The notes beneath the pieces were generated by a model that was given only the letters and a program-made list of their open reading frames with translations, made no database searches and was not told the origin of the DNA. Both the position numbers and the translations under genes were made by a program. Shown here piece after piece: positions 10,101-24,000 of a DNA stretch of 64,000 nt; positions within the stretch are counted from its first letter, which is position 1, and every line of letters begins with the position of its first letter. Source of the DNA: Paracentrotus lividus (lineage: Eukaryota > Echinodermata > Echinoidea > Camarodonta > Echinidae). The stretch is taken from contig CALNVZ010003435.1 of NCBI GenBank assembly GCA_940671915.1, forward strand, positions 6,235,218 to 6,299,217, read 5' to 3'.

Positions 10101-13100
10101 TATATGCAGTGGTACAAAAAGCAGAATAAGCAATTGAACACAATAAAGCCCACATTTTGATCTAAGAAAATCAGTGTCCGATCCAAGAATGTAGTATTAT
10201 GAATACATAATATATTTAAACTGCCCCCCCCCTCCACCATCCCCCCTGGGCTCCCCTCCCCCCCCCCCCCCAAAAAAAAAAAAAAAAAAAAAAATCTAAT
10301 TTTAGGGCTGCACCCCCTCATGAAAGAATAAACATGTACCTGAGGTAATTTAGCTCTTTTTTTTTTTTTCTTTCTTCTTTATTTGTACTGCATAGCATTC
10401 ATGATGTTACAAAGTTTGACTCTGTGGTTTGCTGTAACCCATATGCATATGGCTCAATGGTCTGGCATTAATTTTTGGATTACCAGGATTTTATTTCCTG
10501 TTTACATTGCTTTGCTTATCCAACTTTTTTTTCCCCCTTTCAGGAATTTTCTTTCACCAAACAAGAGGAAGAATTGAAGGAGAAAGCTCCAGTTCTACTG
10601 ACCTGCCTACAGGCTGCTGCCACCAATCCTCAGATAGACAAACGAAAATCCAAATCTTGCGCCTCAATATTGCCTGGAATAATGACTGCGGCAGGGACAG
10701 TATTATATCTGAGAAACCAGGAGGTGAATACTTCTCAGACCCTGACATCCATGGCATTAAAACGAGGAGGAGCAACATCCAAGACTTTTGCTCGTCTCCA
10801 AAGGAGAGGACTAGCAGTTTCATACCAAAGCACTTTGAGGAGACAGACTCACTTTGGTGATGGTTTCGATTCCGAGGTCAAGCAATGGAAAGAAGAGGTT
10901 GAGGAGGCAGCTCACCATGAAAAAGAACTTAAGGGGAGGATTGCGGAGGGTGATGTTGATGCAGCTCGGGAATTGGAGTCCCTGAATGCCAGTCGTCATC
11001 CTGGATACATCATAAATGGAGACAACGTAGATGTAAGAGTCAAGCCAAGGCAAGCATCCATGGATGATAAAGGGCAAGACCTTCACTTCTACCAGTTTCT
11101 TGCCGCAAAAAACAGGATAGCAGACTTCAGTTTATCGGACACTGCACCAGCGATGAATGTGGAGGATGCTTCCATGACTATGTTCCTGCCCTCCCCAGAA
11201 GACAACAATCATTTAAGACAAGAATGGACAGCTCTCGTGGCACGAGTGGTTACCAAAAATGTACCAGCACTCTCGTGGATGGCAGAGTTCGTTGACACTA
11301 AACTCAAGCATGAGTACATGGACAAGACCAAACAGAAGAGCACTGTTGTAAGCATATTATTATTCTTTCTTTTTTCTTTTTTTTTTTTTTATCAAGAAGA
11401 ATATTGGCATGACATAACAAACTTCTTAACATGAAATTTATTTGTAAGGTGCTGAAAAAAAACATAAATTCACAGGCTGGCTACATGAATAAATTTTAGA
11501 ATTAAAACTATTTCTGTTGAGTGTACACTGCAAGGCAATTAGGCAATGGGAATCACATGGAAAGGCTTGAATTAGATTTGTATTAAATAATTAGTGGACT
11601 TTTTCTTTTTTAGTCATATTGACAGTTGTTCTTGATTGTCGAATTTGTTTTATGATGTGTTATTTTAAAGGAAAGACATATTTCATTGTGCAGTGAAATT
11701 TTTAAAATGCTTGGTAACATGTTATTTTTCTATATTTCCATTAGGTCAACTTGGGCGTCATCACAGAAAATGAAAATACCCATGAAGGGATTGTCAACAT
11801 CCTTGACAAGATGAACGCCTACATCCCTATGATGAAGGACAGCAATGTGCAGATCCCAACTCTAAGCGGAGGAGACTTACTAACCTGTGAAAGACAACTC
11901 AATGCAAGAAAGGACCGTCAGGATAGCACATCCTCAGCAAGCAAATGGGAGGGCGTTGTACCAATCATTGATGATTTCCATGCGATGGCCAATTTTCTAG
12001 AGGTATGTAATTTTTATATGAAATTATATTTACTTCTTAACCCTAATCAGGCCGGGCTTTTTTGGCTCTCCTATGGCCGGGGGTGAATCAGCCCCCACCC
12101 CCCTCCCCCTGCCGCCGCCCGAGATCTCGGCTGCCAATTTTTGCACAATAGTATTGTGCGATGTAATCTACAATTTAGTTTAGATATTTTCCTGAAATAA
12201 TGTGATTTTATTTTATATTAATTAATTATGCTAATTTATGCATAACTGATGATTTTTGCTCTAATTTACTAATTAAAGCTCCCAGATCATATATTCTTTG
12301 TAGCATTCCTAGCAATTGTACTTGAAAAAAAAAAAAGTATCAAAATAATTTTTTTTTTTTTTTATTTTTTTTTTTAAGTTACTATGTATTTAGAAACTTT
12401 GTTTTTCAACCTTTTCTTTTTCACTATTTTTTGGTCAAAATTGATTGCAGAATCCTTTTGAAGCATAATTATGCTAAAATAAATTAATTTTAGTCAATGA
12501 AAGAGACAAGGAGAAAACTCTATTTGCAGTGACTTTTTACAAAATATCACGTTTTTGAGTGGTTTTTGGTACAGTTTGACAGATATTTGTCAAAATTGTG
12601 CAATGTCTCAACCATATCGTCGGCTTGGAGCCAGAAGGGCGCTATTGCAGATCAAGGATGTTCCGTTTGGAGCCAGAAGGGCGCTATTACCATTGACTTT
12701 GTACAGTAATTATGGCTCTAAACGGAACATCTATAAGATGCAATAACGCCCTTATGGCTCCCAACAGACGATATGCTTGATTTTAGGGAAAATGGTTTCA
12801 AAAGATGCGCAGGTCTTGACAATAAAAAATTTCGCACGCCGGTATGCTAGGGGAAAATGTTGGGGGGGGGGTTGTTATTCAACCCCCCCCCCCCCGCCTA
12901 ATTAGGGTTAATGGCTTAATGTAATTGCTTTTTGGTATACATTGAAAACCCCTTTAACCCTAAAAGGACTGGGGGCAATGATGTTTTTTGCAAAAAACAA
13001 AAAACAAACAAACAGTAAAAAAAAAAGAAGAAATACATAAGAAATTCATAAAACAATAAAATACATAAGAAATTAATTTTGATACCAGAATTTTTTTTTC

Positions 13101-14974
13101 AAAATACAATTGTTAAGAATGCTATAAGGAATAATAATACACAAAAATAGCATTCTAGGAGCTTAATTTTTTTTTTTTCAAGTAGAGCACAATGTGTGAT
13201 TTCATGCATAAATTAGCATAATGAATTCATATAAAATAAATCAATATTATTTCGGACAAAATTACCTGCACAGTCTTGTAATGTAGAGTTCATGGCACAC
13301 TACCATCCTGCAAACCGGCGGCCGAGATCTTAGGGGGGCATCGTTCCCCCCCCCCCCAGTCTTGACAGCTACCAAAACACCCCAGTCTTATTAAGGTGAA
13401 ATTAGGGTTGGTAAATTTAGGCCTACAGGTGTGATGTTGATCTTAGCTACTGAATGACCATCTTCAACATTCAACATAAAAGGACTTTGCGACATAAAAC
13501 TGGAAGATTCTTAGGGAAATTTCATATGAACAAGCTGACAATTTTAGCAAGCTCATTTAAAAAGAGAAATTCATTAACAAATTTTTCATCATGCCAGCGA
13601 GGTGTTCCCACGAGATTGAGGATTTTTCCCCTCGTGGCCAACTTATCTCACATGTATCTTATTTTCTTTCATAAGGATAATTGTCTGCAGACAAACATCA
13701 TGATAAAAGAAAATTTGATAAGAGAAAAATCGGCCTTGTGAGAAAATTCCCAGCTTTGTGGACCCATTGCCTCACAGACCATTCCTATGCTGCCAATGCC
13801 TACACATGTCCATTTAGTTTGACACAAACTCTATTATTTAGCTAATACATGTCCATATTTATCTATTTATCATTGTGCCTTTATTCTTCAGGTCATATGG
13901 AAAGTGCTGTACTCAACAAAATCAGCTAGAGACCCTGGGACACTATACGCTTCCAGGAATTTTCTAAGGGCAACAAACGTTCCTGCAAGTCCATTGAAAG
14001 ACGTAAATGCGGCCGTCGAGTTCCTGACACGATACTCAGAGTCTCTCATTGTGGCAGCTACATTGCATCATTTTGGTATGGAGGATGTCCATTCTGAGCC
14101 TACCAAACACATCATCAACAAAGAATCTCCAAACGTATCAGTTGAGGTTTCGGCGCAACTGACCGAAATAGTTGACAGATACGCCCTCCATGAGGGTCCA
14201 CAATATGACAAACAATCAAAACACACATGTCCTCACTGCAAAAAAGAATACATTCAACAGAACAGTCTCCGCAAACACATAAACCAGCACCATCCAACAC
14301 AAACCCACAATGACCCCATCCCACAAAGCACAGAAGATTCCATATTCAATTATAGCTCTGCTGCTCTAAGCATGTGTCTGTTGTGGATGGACTTCGAGGA
14401 CGCCAGAAAGTTTGGTGATGGTGCGCGTACCCTCCGGCTCTATAAGTATTTACTCTTATATTTCAAACTTGAAGGCAAATCGAAATATGCCTTGCATAGC
14501 CTCCGGCTCCTTGCGCAAGTTAAGTGTCTTCTTTCCCCACGACTTGCTCACCAACTCGTTTGGAATAGAGGAGTCAATAATGTGGGGGAAGAAGACACAA
14601 ACGTTGAACTAGATAGAGAAAATGAGCACCATAATCGTGTCTTCAAGGAAGAATATCGACAATTTCATGGCAAAGTATCCAAAGCAAGCGTTGCACGAGT
14701 CAGTCATTCTGCTCAGACATCAGAGAAAATTCTAACGAAGGTTGATCAAGGGTCTCGAACTCGCATGTACAAAGGTGTACACAAGAGAAAAGATCTCAGT
14801 GACGATGTGCAGAAATTGGCTCATCACCTGCACAAAGAAGAGATCTTTAGTGAAAAGGAGTCGAGACACCATCATGCTTTCCCCTCATTTCCTCGCAACC
14901 CACTAACTAGGCTCAATTTAGCTGGACTACGATCATGGATGTCAACAAAATTGAAAGACTTTGGTTCCGAATGA
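7118..14974 (+). CDS. Academ-like DDE transposase (DUF6589-type), six exons, about 999 aa
   Basis: Exons 7118-7597, 8830-8970, 9433-9666, 10544-11347, 11745-12002 and 13892-14974 join in one frame. Every intron is phase 0 with GT-AG ends. The start is the first in-frame ATG (ACC before it); earlier GTG or TTG codons are unlikely in an animal gene. Residues about 30-95 hold two CxxC pairs (CCVCNRD, CGVCKNK) that resemble a ZAD-like zinc-binding module. Exon 4 has a basic region, then NGDNVD; exon 5 has SGGDLLTCER and IDDFHAM; exon 6 has ELDRENEHHNR. These look like the acidic motifs of a split RNase-H-fold catalytic core. A C2H2 finger (CPHCKKEY..H...H) sits between the last two motifs. The motif spacing resembles DUF6589 proteins, an assignment made from memory. 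No stop or frameshift is visible. The nearest neighbour is the convergent helicase 6 kb downstream. Confidence 0.8.
7631..7663. promoter_or_regulatory. long GAA-loop hairpin in transposase intron 1
   Basis: TACAGCCCCGTTGCC (7631-7645), GAA, then its near-perfect complement to 7663: a 15-bp stem with one mismatch. It has the same GAA-loop design as the hairpins in the element termini. Its role is unknown. A binding site for the transposase, or the end of a related small element, are both possible. Confidence 0.5.
8257..8275. promoter_or_regulatory. perfect GAA-loop hairpin in transposase intron 1
   Basis: CCCGTCGC, loop GAA, GCGACGGG: a perfect 8-bp stem, about 0.6 kb from the 7631 hairpin and similar to the CTCGC/GCGAG stem in the terminal repeats. 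Confidence 0.5.
12041..12907. mobile_element. piggyBac-type MITE in transposase intron 5
   Basis: TTAA at 12037-12040 precedes CCCTAATCAGGCCGGGC, and CGCCTAATTAGGG precedes TTAA at 12908-12911. TTAA targets and CCCTAAT ends are typical of piggyBac-like elements. No coding sequence is present. A hairpin element lies inside at 12608-12780. Confidence 0.7.
12608..12780. repeat. hairpin element of about 170 bp
   Basis: ATATCGTCGGCTTGGAGCC onward is complementary, with a few mismatches, to 12705-12775. GGAGCCAGAAGGGCGCTATT occurs twice in the left arm region. It is nested in the piggyBac-type MITE. Confidence 0.65.
12958..13407. mobile_element. second, degenerate piggyBac-type MITE
   Basis: TTAA (12954-12957) followed by CCCTAAAAGGACTGGGGGC. 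The right part, GACAGCTACCAAAACACCCC then AGTCTTATTAAGG, matches the right end of the better copy at 56555-57320. Terminal positions are approximate because the right end is rearranged. Confidence 0.5.
13600..13765. repeat. miniature relative of the 292-4913 transposon
   Basis: CCCACGAGATTG...CCCCTCGTGG and, further right, GAGAAAAATCGGCCTTGTG share the edge motif of the tandem arrays at 676-720 and 4528-4560 (GAGAAAAATCGGCCTCGTGG). The segment folds back on itself around 13680. It lies in intron 5 of the transposase gene. Confidence 0.45.
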
Positions 14975-17900
14975 CTTTTATTTTGCTTGCATTTGACGTA
15001 GCTTACTCTTCTGGTAGATGCTGAGTCACTGACATGTCAGTGATATAAAGCAACATTTATTCATATGCTACAAGGAACTCTTCCATGAAGACACGATTAG
15101 GGTGCTCATTTTCTCTATCTAGTTCAACATTTGTTGAATTTCGATTCTGCTTTCATGATATAATTCTCTTGTTATTTTGACATGTAAAATGGGAAAAGGT
15201 GTTAAATATTACATAAGTATGACTGTAGAAAATGCACCAGAGTTTGTTACGCTCAATAATTTTGAGGACATACTGGTATCTGTGATTAAATCAAAATATG
15301 AATTTGTCTTCTTTATTTCATATGCTGTGAAGAGCATGTACACTGTATTTCTGAAAAGATGCTGTACATTGCATTGGAGAAGTTAGTGACCTACATGTAC
15401 TATGTACACGTGTGGTTTATGGCATCCACAGCTGATCTATATCAAGAAGACTACTTTGCTGTTATATAACCCAAGAAAATGTTTATTTGCTCTACATTAA
15501 TTAGCATGTGCTCCATTGCCCTGGGCAACTAGATTTGACCTGCAAGCAACCAAATTTGGAAGAATTTATCAAAGTAGTAGCTGGAATTGGGCAACCATAT
15601 GTACATGGCGTACACATTTTGTGTATTCCTCGCAATATTATTATTTAAAAAAAAAAAAAATGTATGACATCATGAGTACATTGTAAATACATTTTAGGCA
15701 AACTTTTGAAATACAAATCAAATCTTGCAAGGCAACTAGATTTTCATTTTGGAGGTCAAATAAGAGGATCAGTCACTAATTTTTGTATAAAATGAGCATT
15801 TTTAAGTTTCCAATAGTGTCTTTTCATGTACCAAAGAAGAATAACTGAAAGTTCCACACTTAGAAAAAAAAAAGATATACATGAAAAAATTCATAGAACA
15901 ATAATGAACATAGGAAATCTCATTTGATGTACAAAATTATTTGTCAAATACAATTTTAGGGAATGCTACAGGTTTTACATATTTTTACAATATTTACACC
16001 AAAATTAATTATTCTAGGAGTTTAAGGTATGATATAAAGAGTGATATATCAATAAATTAGCATAATTGATATAAAATGACATCTCATTTTTGAAAGAAAA
16101 AAAATACTATACAGACCTGTAAATTACGTATAGGTTATACATGTCGAATATGAAAAAAAAAATTCTTTTTTTATGGTATTTGCAGAATGTACAGCTGATA
16201 TTGTTGCAATATAACGATTTCATTTCCTGCCAAATGATGTTGAATGTACTTGCCAAATTTTACAGTATTATCGGTGCTATTGTATTTTACATGTGAATGT
16301 ATATGGAAAGTTTCTGTTATATAATTATTATATGAAGAAAGCTTATATGTTACCATTTGATAAGGTCTATATGAGAATATTATTGCCATTGCTACTCCTT
16401 GTCGCTATTTTTTATCACTAATCTTGCAATACAGCATTCCCAGTGATATCATCATTTGTCCATGTTGGAAGCCAAACAATGGAAACCTGTTCATCAAACC
16501 ATTATAAATCATTGTTTTTAAGGTCTGGTGCACCGGTACCTTCTTGTTATGCCCGCCAGCATGGCTGCTTGTGACGTCACCTGAAACTATTCTATAAATG
16601 TTGCCAAATTTCACAAGGAAATTTGCAGTATTGTGTTTAATGTTACATGATGTATAAAAGTTTTTGTGATTGCACTGTCTGTCAGTATTTATTGTATGAT
16701 TGCAATATACATGTATATGTTGACAACCTTTGCAAGGAATGGCAGTAATCTGTTTGATTAATATTATAACATGTATTGTTATTGCACTTTTTTTGTATCT
16801 CTCAATATTCATCATTGCTATATTACACGTGTGTGGTTTTGCCTCACATGGAATAGAATTTTTTTTTTCAGTTTATGACAATGAAAAAAAAAAGGAAAAT
16901 TGTAAACACAGTATGCACTGATGTGCATATTGAAGAAGCATCATTATATTTATAATAAATGGTACAAAGATGTACAATGCACAGAATGTATCGACTATAT
17001 CCCACTATATTTGTTCAATTATTTTGTAACTTTGTTTGATTTTTTGACACATGTACCTGGTACATATTTATGGAGAAAACTTGTTATATCAAACAGCCGC
17101 CTATAAGTTGAACAAGGTGGAAGGAAAAAAAAAAAGAAGAAAAAAAGAAAGAAGAGTTTATTATGTTTAATAACAAATCATGTGAAATCAAATGTGGCCA
17201 GGGCCTTGTAACGCAAAGGTTTTTAAACAATCGCAACACGACAATAGCCAATCAAGATCATTGTTCATGCACTTTTTGTTCAAAAGGCTGGTTGATAATG
17301 ATAAAAATTGTTTTCAATTTTGCAGTTGATCCTGAACCTGATAATAAACATGTGCATGTGAATGTTTGATATTTTCAGATTATAAAAGATTCCTGGTGCA
17401 TAATCAACAAATGTCAGTGGTTCAAACTATCTCATACAAAATTTCCATTTACACTTGAGATGCAAGTCATTATTTGGAAAATTTCTGTGTTGATTATTCT
17501 CCCTCATATCATTCATACAGTACAGTGTAGACAACCTCTCCAATGATGCACTTTAAAAGAACAGTACCATTATCATTTATAATTTTACAATTACAAACTG
17601 TATATTCAGTGTTTTGCAGAGACTCCAACCCCATCACCTTTTTAAATGGGAGAATATCCAGCCGAGACCCCCTCAAAAGTGGGAGACTTGGCTCAATGTG
17701 CATAAAGACAGCACAAATGACAATAATTGAAGTAAAATACAGTAATTCAGATTCAGTTTGTACAAGTGGTAGTTGTGCAGGAGAAATGAGGGGGGGAGAG
17801 AGAGAGGAAAAAAAATATACAAAAACAGCCAGTGTCAAGCATAACTTTTCTTTTCTTTTGAAGGACAAAAGGCAGGAGATCTTTCATAAAAAATGGGAGA

Positions 17901-20900
17901 AGTTAGGGTCTCTGAGCTTGAAAGTTATGAGTGAGTCAGATAAAAGCAGGAATTAAAAGTAAATAAGTTGAGGATCACTTTAAAACCTTAAATCTCTGAG
18001 ACATGCGCACTATCAAGAAACATGAACAAAAGACACAAATATTCAAAAAGTTAATTTTATTGAAAAGATGGTAGAACTTAACATCTGGTAATATGCAACT
18101 ACATAATTGCACTTGAAAATAGGTGGTATACATGGTAATTCTCACAAAACATTCATGTTCATATACTTCTATCCCTGAAATCAAATTTATAATCTTTACA
18201 CTATTAATTAACCAGACAGCATATCTATACATACATGTACTACATGTATATGTACATGTACAGGGAAGGACATGTACGACCACCAAGGTTCCTTTTCATC
18301 TACATCTAAATTGCTAATGATTACGAATGAATATACATGTACATGTTTACCAAACATAAATTTATGCTTCCTGTTTTCACATCAGCAAAGGTAGCACAAA
18401 ATGGGGCAAGTTAATAATGCAGTGTATATCTATACTCCATAATGAATAACAAGGTTCAAGGAAAGCAAAGGCTTATTATCATGGGTATTATCACATTACA
18501 AAAAGTGGCTTGAAAATGCAATGATTTGATATGATACATTTCATGCCAATGAGTTTTGTTTTGTAGAAATACATTCATGGAACTATGTACATGTATCCAA
18601 TTCCATGGGTCCTAAATCATCTTACCTCACCAGAATATATAGTAAAAACGTTGGAATAATTTATATCATTACCCATATCAGACATCTGAGCTGGTCATTT
18701 ACAAAATCTTATTGCCCTATATTTTATGAATATCGAGAAGGGATAGATTATTATTTGTATTTTCCTCTGTCTCCATGCACTTACGCACTCTGCATGCTGA
18801 GACAATGCAAAATATACCTTTGTATTTTCCCTGGTCTCACATTGCTCTGCACAGCAACACTTGCGTCATAATGGTAATGAAGATATGATAGCGACTTTGT
18901 TATTTCGTCACAATGGCAAAGCTCAGACCTCCTGATGAAAACTAAACAAAGTAGAACCCCACTCTTAAAGGGTAAGATATCTAACTTTTCGTGATATCTG
19001 ATTTGGATTATAATAAAAATATTGACTGGATATTATTTCAGAGAACATACATGTGTAGAATATATTGCCCTTAGAAAAAAATAAAAGAACCATATTGCCC
19101 TCGTCTAAAGACTCTGGGCCAATATGATCCTGTTACGGACAAAATATTTGATGTTCCCCACAAGGCCAGTCAATATTTTATAATTATAATAAATTTTGGA
19201 CTAAAAATTTGTGTTATTGATATTACTAAAGGCAACTCCATTCTCATCCAACATTCTTCCTTCTCCAAATGACAAATTTGTACATTTCTCACATCTAGTT
19301 CAAATTTACAGACCATTCAAGAATAATTTCTTTGAGTCCTACAGAATTCTTAACATTTCAATAAATACAGACAATCAATTGGTGACCTGTCCAAAATTCT
19401 ATTTTCCAAGAATGTGAGTAAAAAACTACATGTGAATTTCTCCCTAAAGGGGATATCACACATAGCATATAATGTATAAAAGCATACAACCGTAATAGCA
19501 TGAATCTTGATTCCAATACAATCTACTCCTACAATATTGAGGTGTTTACCGAGTGAGTCAGAAAACTAAAAAAAAACTCTAATTTGTTAATTTCCACAAA
19601 GTACAATGTATGTATTATTCATAAACGGACAACATGTCTTCCCGCACGTCTTCAAATAGTGTCTTCTGCTGAATAATTGGATACCATTTTCTTGCATCAC
19701 ATGTTATATGCAAAACCCAAAACTTTCAATGCAATTTAATTAAAAATATTTTATATTTTTGAATTTTTGCATTTTAAAATTTTTCTTATTAAATTTTTTT
19801 TTAGAACTACACAATGTACCACTTTTAATGCATATTCCAGGAGCAAACTGATGGTGTCATTGATCCACTTTTTTCTTCTGTATTTGATGACATGTAAAAT
19901 CTTTAAAATACTATTACTCGTTTCATTTGCCATACAATCAATTGGTGACCTGTCCAAAATTCTATTTTCCAAGAATGTGAGTAAGAAACTACATGTGCAT
20001 TTCTCCCTAAAGGGGATATCACACATAGCATAAATAAAAGCATACAACCGTAATAGCATGCATCTTGATTCCAATACAATCTACTCCTACAATATTGAGA
20101 TGTTTACCGAGTGAGTCAGAAATTACTAAAAAAACCCTCTAACTTGTTAATTTCCACAAAGTATGTATTATTCATAAACGGACAACATATGTCTTCCCGC
20201 ACGTCTTCAAATAGTGTCTTCTGCTGAATAATTGGATACCATTTTCTTGCATCACATGTTATATGCAAATCCCAAAACTTTCAACGCAATTTAATTAAAA
20301 ATATTTTATATTTTTTTATTTTTGCATTTTAAAATTGTTCTTATTAATTTTTTTTTATAACTACACAATGTACCAGTTTTAATGCATATTCCAGGAGCAA
20401 ACTGATGCTGTCATTGATCCACTTTTTTCTTCTGTATTTGATGACATGTAAAATCTTTAAAATACTATTACTCGTTTCATTTGCCATACAAATGTGAATA
20501 AAAACTGCATCCCTTAACAAGTACTACATGTATGAACACTTCAAACCTTCAGAATTTTTGACTGAACTCCTCCTTAAACAGGAACAGACTGCTTAAAATT
20601 TCCAAAACAATCAAAATTTTGTCATGACATTCAGTCTGCTGTACATTATCTTCATAGCTGCTCATGCCGACACCACACACTACATGTATGTACATGTATG
20701 TAGGTTTATATGTACATGTATGTATACCGAATGGTATACATGTAGGCCATACCTAGATGTCAAATCTGAATATTGAGACTGAAGAATAAAACATACATGT
20801 AGCTTCAACTTTCATAGTGAAAAAATGCTTGACCAATGAAGAATAACACAATATTTTGAGAAAATGACTTGAAAAGAATTCCGAGAGTTTGTTTTAGGCA

Positions 20901-21001
20901 AGGTTGACGTCATTGTACATGTGCATGATGTCTTGTAAAAATACAGCATCCCTGTAATAAGGTTTGAATACCCTACATGTACATTGCACCTCATTCCAAA
21001 T
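14975..21001. other. 6-kb non-coding region between the two convergent transposon genes
   Basis: AT-rich DNA containing the 3' flanks of both genes, many ACATGTA words and one tandem duplication (19374-20490). Open frames are short and show no recognisable domain. No third gene is visible. Poly(A) sites could not be fixed by eye. Confidence 0.6.
19374..20490. repeat. two-copy tandem duplication, unit about 558 bp
   Basis: The segment beginning CAATCAATTGGTGACCTGTCC at about 19374 is repeated from about 19934 with few differences, ending near 20490. Small indels and substitutions show that the copies have diverged slightly. Confidence 0.85.
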
Positions 21002-24000
21002 TTAACTGTCAGATTCTGCATCCGACAAAAGAACCGCTTCTGCATATTCATCATTTGTATCAGATTCATCTGTATAGCTATCAACAATGGCTGTAGGATG
21101 TACTCCTTGTGATGCAATTGGTTCAAAACTACTTTCACATGGAGGTAATGTATCTTCTAGAACACTCCAAATTTCTTCTTCAAGACCAAAGAAATTGAAA
21201 TGATTACATAAAGTTCTGAACGAGTCAATTTTTTCACAATCCTGAACAAGAGCCTTTACTTCACTGACGGGTATCCCTGACGTGACATCCGCACCTGCTA
21301 AGGTAGAACCTGACCCGCATACGTTCCCAAGAACCTCACTCCTTAACAAGAGTACCCGATTCAGCAGCTCCTCTCTATTCTCCTCCGACACATTTCGGCA
21401 AGTTACCATCTGTTGGCTCCATTGCATTCTGGTACTATGTTGGAAGGGGCATGAGTGTGCATCCTTATCTCCACAAGTGCAGCCGTTAGTACATATGTCA
21501 CAACAAGAATGAGCAGCAATCTGACATGTCCTGCCATCAGCTCCTTCAAATGGTTCCATAAGAAATTTCCGTCTGCACACCACATCGTTATTTACATATT
21601 CTTTCATTTTTGATGAAACTCTGGACCGGCTCCATCCCTTATACAGAATCAGTACTGCATGACTCTCCTGTCCATCCCGTCCAACACGCCCACTTTCCTG
21701 GACATAGTCCTCTATATCCTCGGGTGGGCCTAAATGGAAAACTCTCCTCACTCCTCTACAATTCACGCCCATGCCAAATGCCATTGTCGCAAAAAGAACT
21801 CGAATGGAACCATTCTCGTCCCCAAATGACTGTAAGACTTCTTCCTTCCGACAATCCTCTGTTGTTAAATGGTACATGGCAAATAAAGTTGTGTCATCAA
21901 TACGCTTCTTGAAGCTTCGGTACAAATCGCTGCACTGAGCATGTGATCGGCAGAAGATGATGGACCTCGCAGTTTGTCTGCCATCTTTCTCCAATTCATT
22001 CCGCAGTTCAGTAAATATACCAGCAGCTTCACTCTCCTGAACCTCCACCACACTGTATTTAATGTTGCTTCTATCGGGAGACTGAGTGATCAATGCTGGC
22101 TGTATCATCGCCAAGGAGGTCAGGATATTTTGACGGGTTGCTACAGTTGAGGTGGCAGTAAGAGCAACGACAGGTACCTGTGATGGCACCATGGAGCGTA
22201 GTTCCGCAAGACGTCCATATTCGCTTCGGAATGCTTTTAGTCTATCGGAGTTCTGGCCCCTGAAAGAATAGTAAAAAAAAATGACAAGGAATTTTAAGTA
22301 TGATTAAGAGACACACATATTTAGGAAGCAATATAAGGATTATTTTATAGTTCAGATAGATGCATAACTTTCTTGTGGAACTGTTGTGAACTGTATGGCA
22401 TCTGATCAATTTAGAGTCAGGATTTTGTCCATCCATGACAATGAACATGTAAACGGTTCTATTTTTGGCATGTATCCACAGCAATTTTCCTATCATTTGT
22501 GGTACTCTTAACTATAAAGCACAAATCAGGCTCTATATGCAGTTTGAATTCCAACGAGGCCACTTTTGGTAAAACTCTAATCTGCATAAGCCACACTCAA
22601 TCCAGAATAAGTGAATGTGTACCAGTGGGAAGAGATTGCTTCAATAATTCAAGTTTTACACAAGCCTAGCTAAACCCCTCCTACTATCATATGAGAAAAA
22701 TAAGCCATTTCCTTCAAATTTTGTGCTTAGGGAAGCCTAAAATGTACGGCAATCACAATTCTGTTCGTTGCAAATTAGCTAGTCTTCTTTTTTATTTTGG
22801 GATGTGATATTATTAATGAAAGTCATTTAATCACGTTGCACAGTTACATGTATGTTTCTGCGCATCTTGACCGTGCATCCTGGGCGCGCATTATTTACTA
22901 CGTCACAATGGAAAAATATTCAGCGCTCATGGGCGATCCAGCGCTCAAAGAGTTAAAAGAAATGAACTTTATAAATATCTTTCTATTCCTTCTTTTTGTT
23001 ATTTACCTACATGTACTTGCAGAGATATGTAAAGCATTTATATTGGTGCATGTTCGTGTTATTCTAGAGATTGCGATGGATATGAAAGAATTGTAAATGT
23101 TTGGGAGCAGGATTTTGAATAAGTCGAAATTTAGATAGAGTTTTCACATTTTTGCACATTTTGGGGGCGTTTCTGTGGTTTTCAAGTCGACTTGCCGCTA
23201 TTACAGCGCTGATATTTGAAAACGAGCACACGGACCCCCATTTTTTAATGTATCTACTCTATTAGTTTATATCCCTCTACAACTTGGCAAATTTTGAAAA
23301 AATTGACATGGAATTTGAATGTTCGAGTGCATGATTTTGAATCAAGTGTAATATAGATTGGATTCGTAGACTTCTTTGACGTTTTCGGCGCGTCTTTTTT
23401 TTCAAGCCAATTCGCAACTATTCGGGCTCCGATAGCTTAAAAATGAGCACTTGGACCCCCTTTTTTAATGTTTCTACCCATTAAGTACATGTACATATTC
23501 CTCTACAACTTTGCAAATTTTTATGAAAATGACATGGATTTTGAATGTTTGGGAGCATAATTTTGAATTAAGTGTAATTTAGAGTGGATTTTCACGCTTT
23601 TTTTAAAGGAATACCCAACAACATTTATTATACATTACCATAATCAATCTTTTAATTTATACAGTCATGACAATAGGGGCCATAAATACCCTTACCCATG
23701 GGGTAATTATGGCCCCACAAAGTTGTTAACATATGGTAATTAATATGCAAATGAGAAGTCACAGGTTGATACTTTACTTTGTTGTAAAAAGGTATATACA
23801 TTTTTGTAGACTGACTGTATTTCTACTAAAATTAGAATACTATTGGACTTTTCATTTAATGGTAGTAATAGGAAATGTGAAAAAGGGGGCCATAATTACC
23901 TCAGTCTCCCCAAATCATGTGTAGGAATGGCATGTGTCATTACAAGTTGGATTTGAAATTTTACAATTGGTCCTGGAAATTATGATTAAAAAATGTTGTG

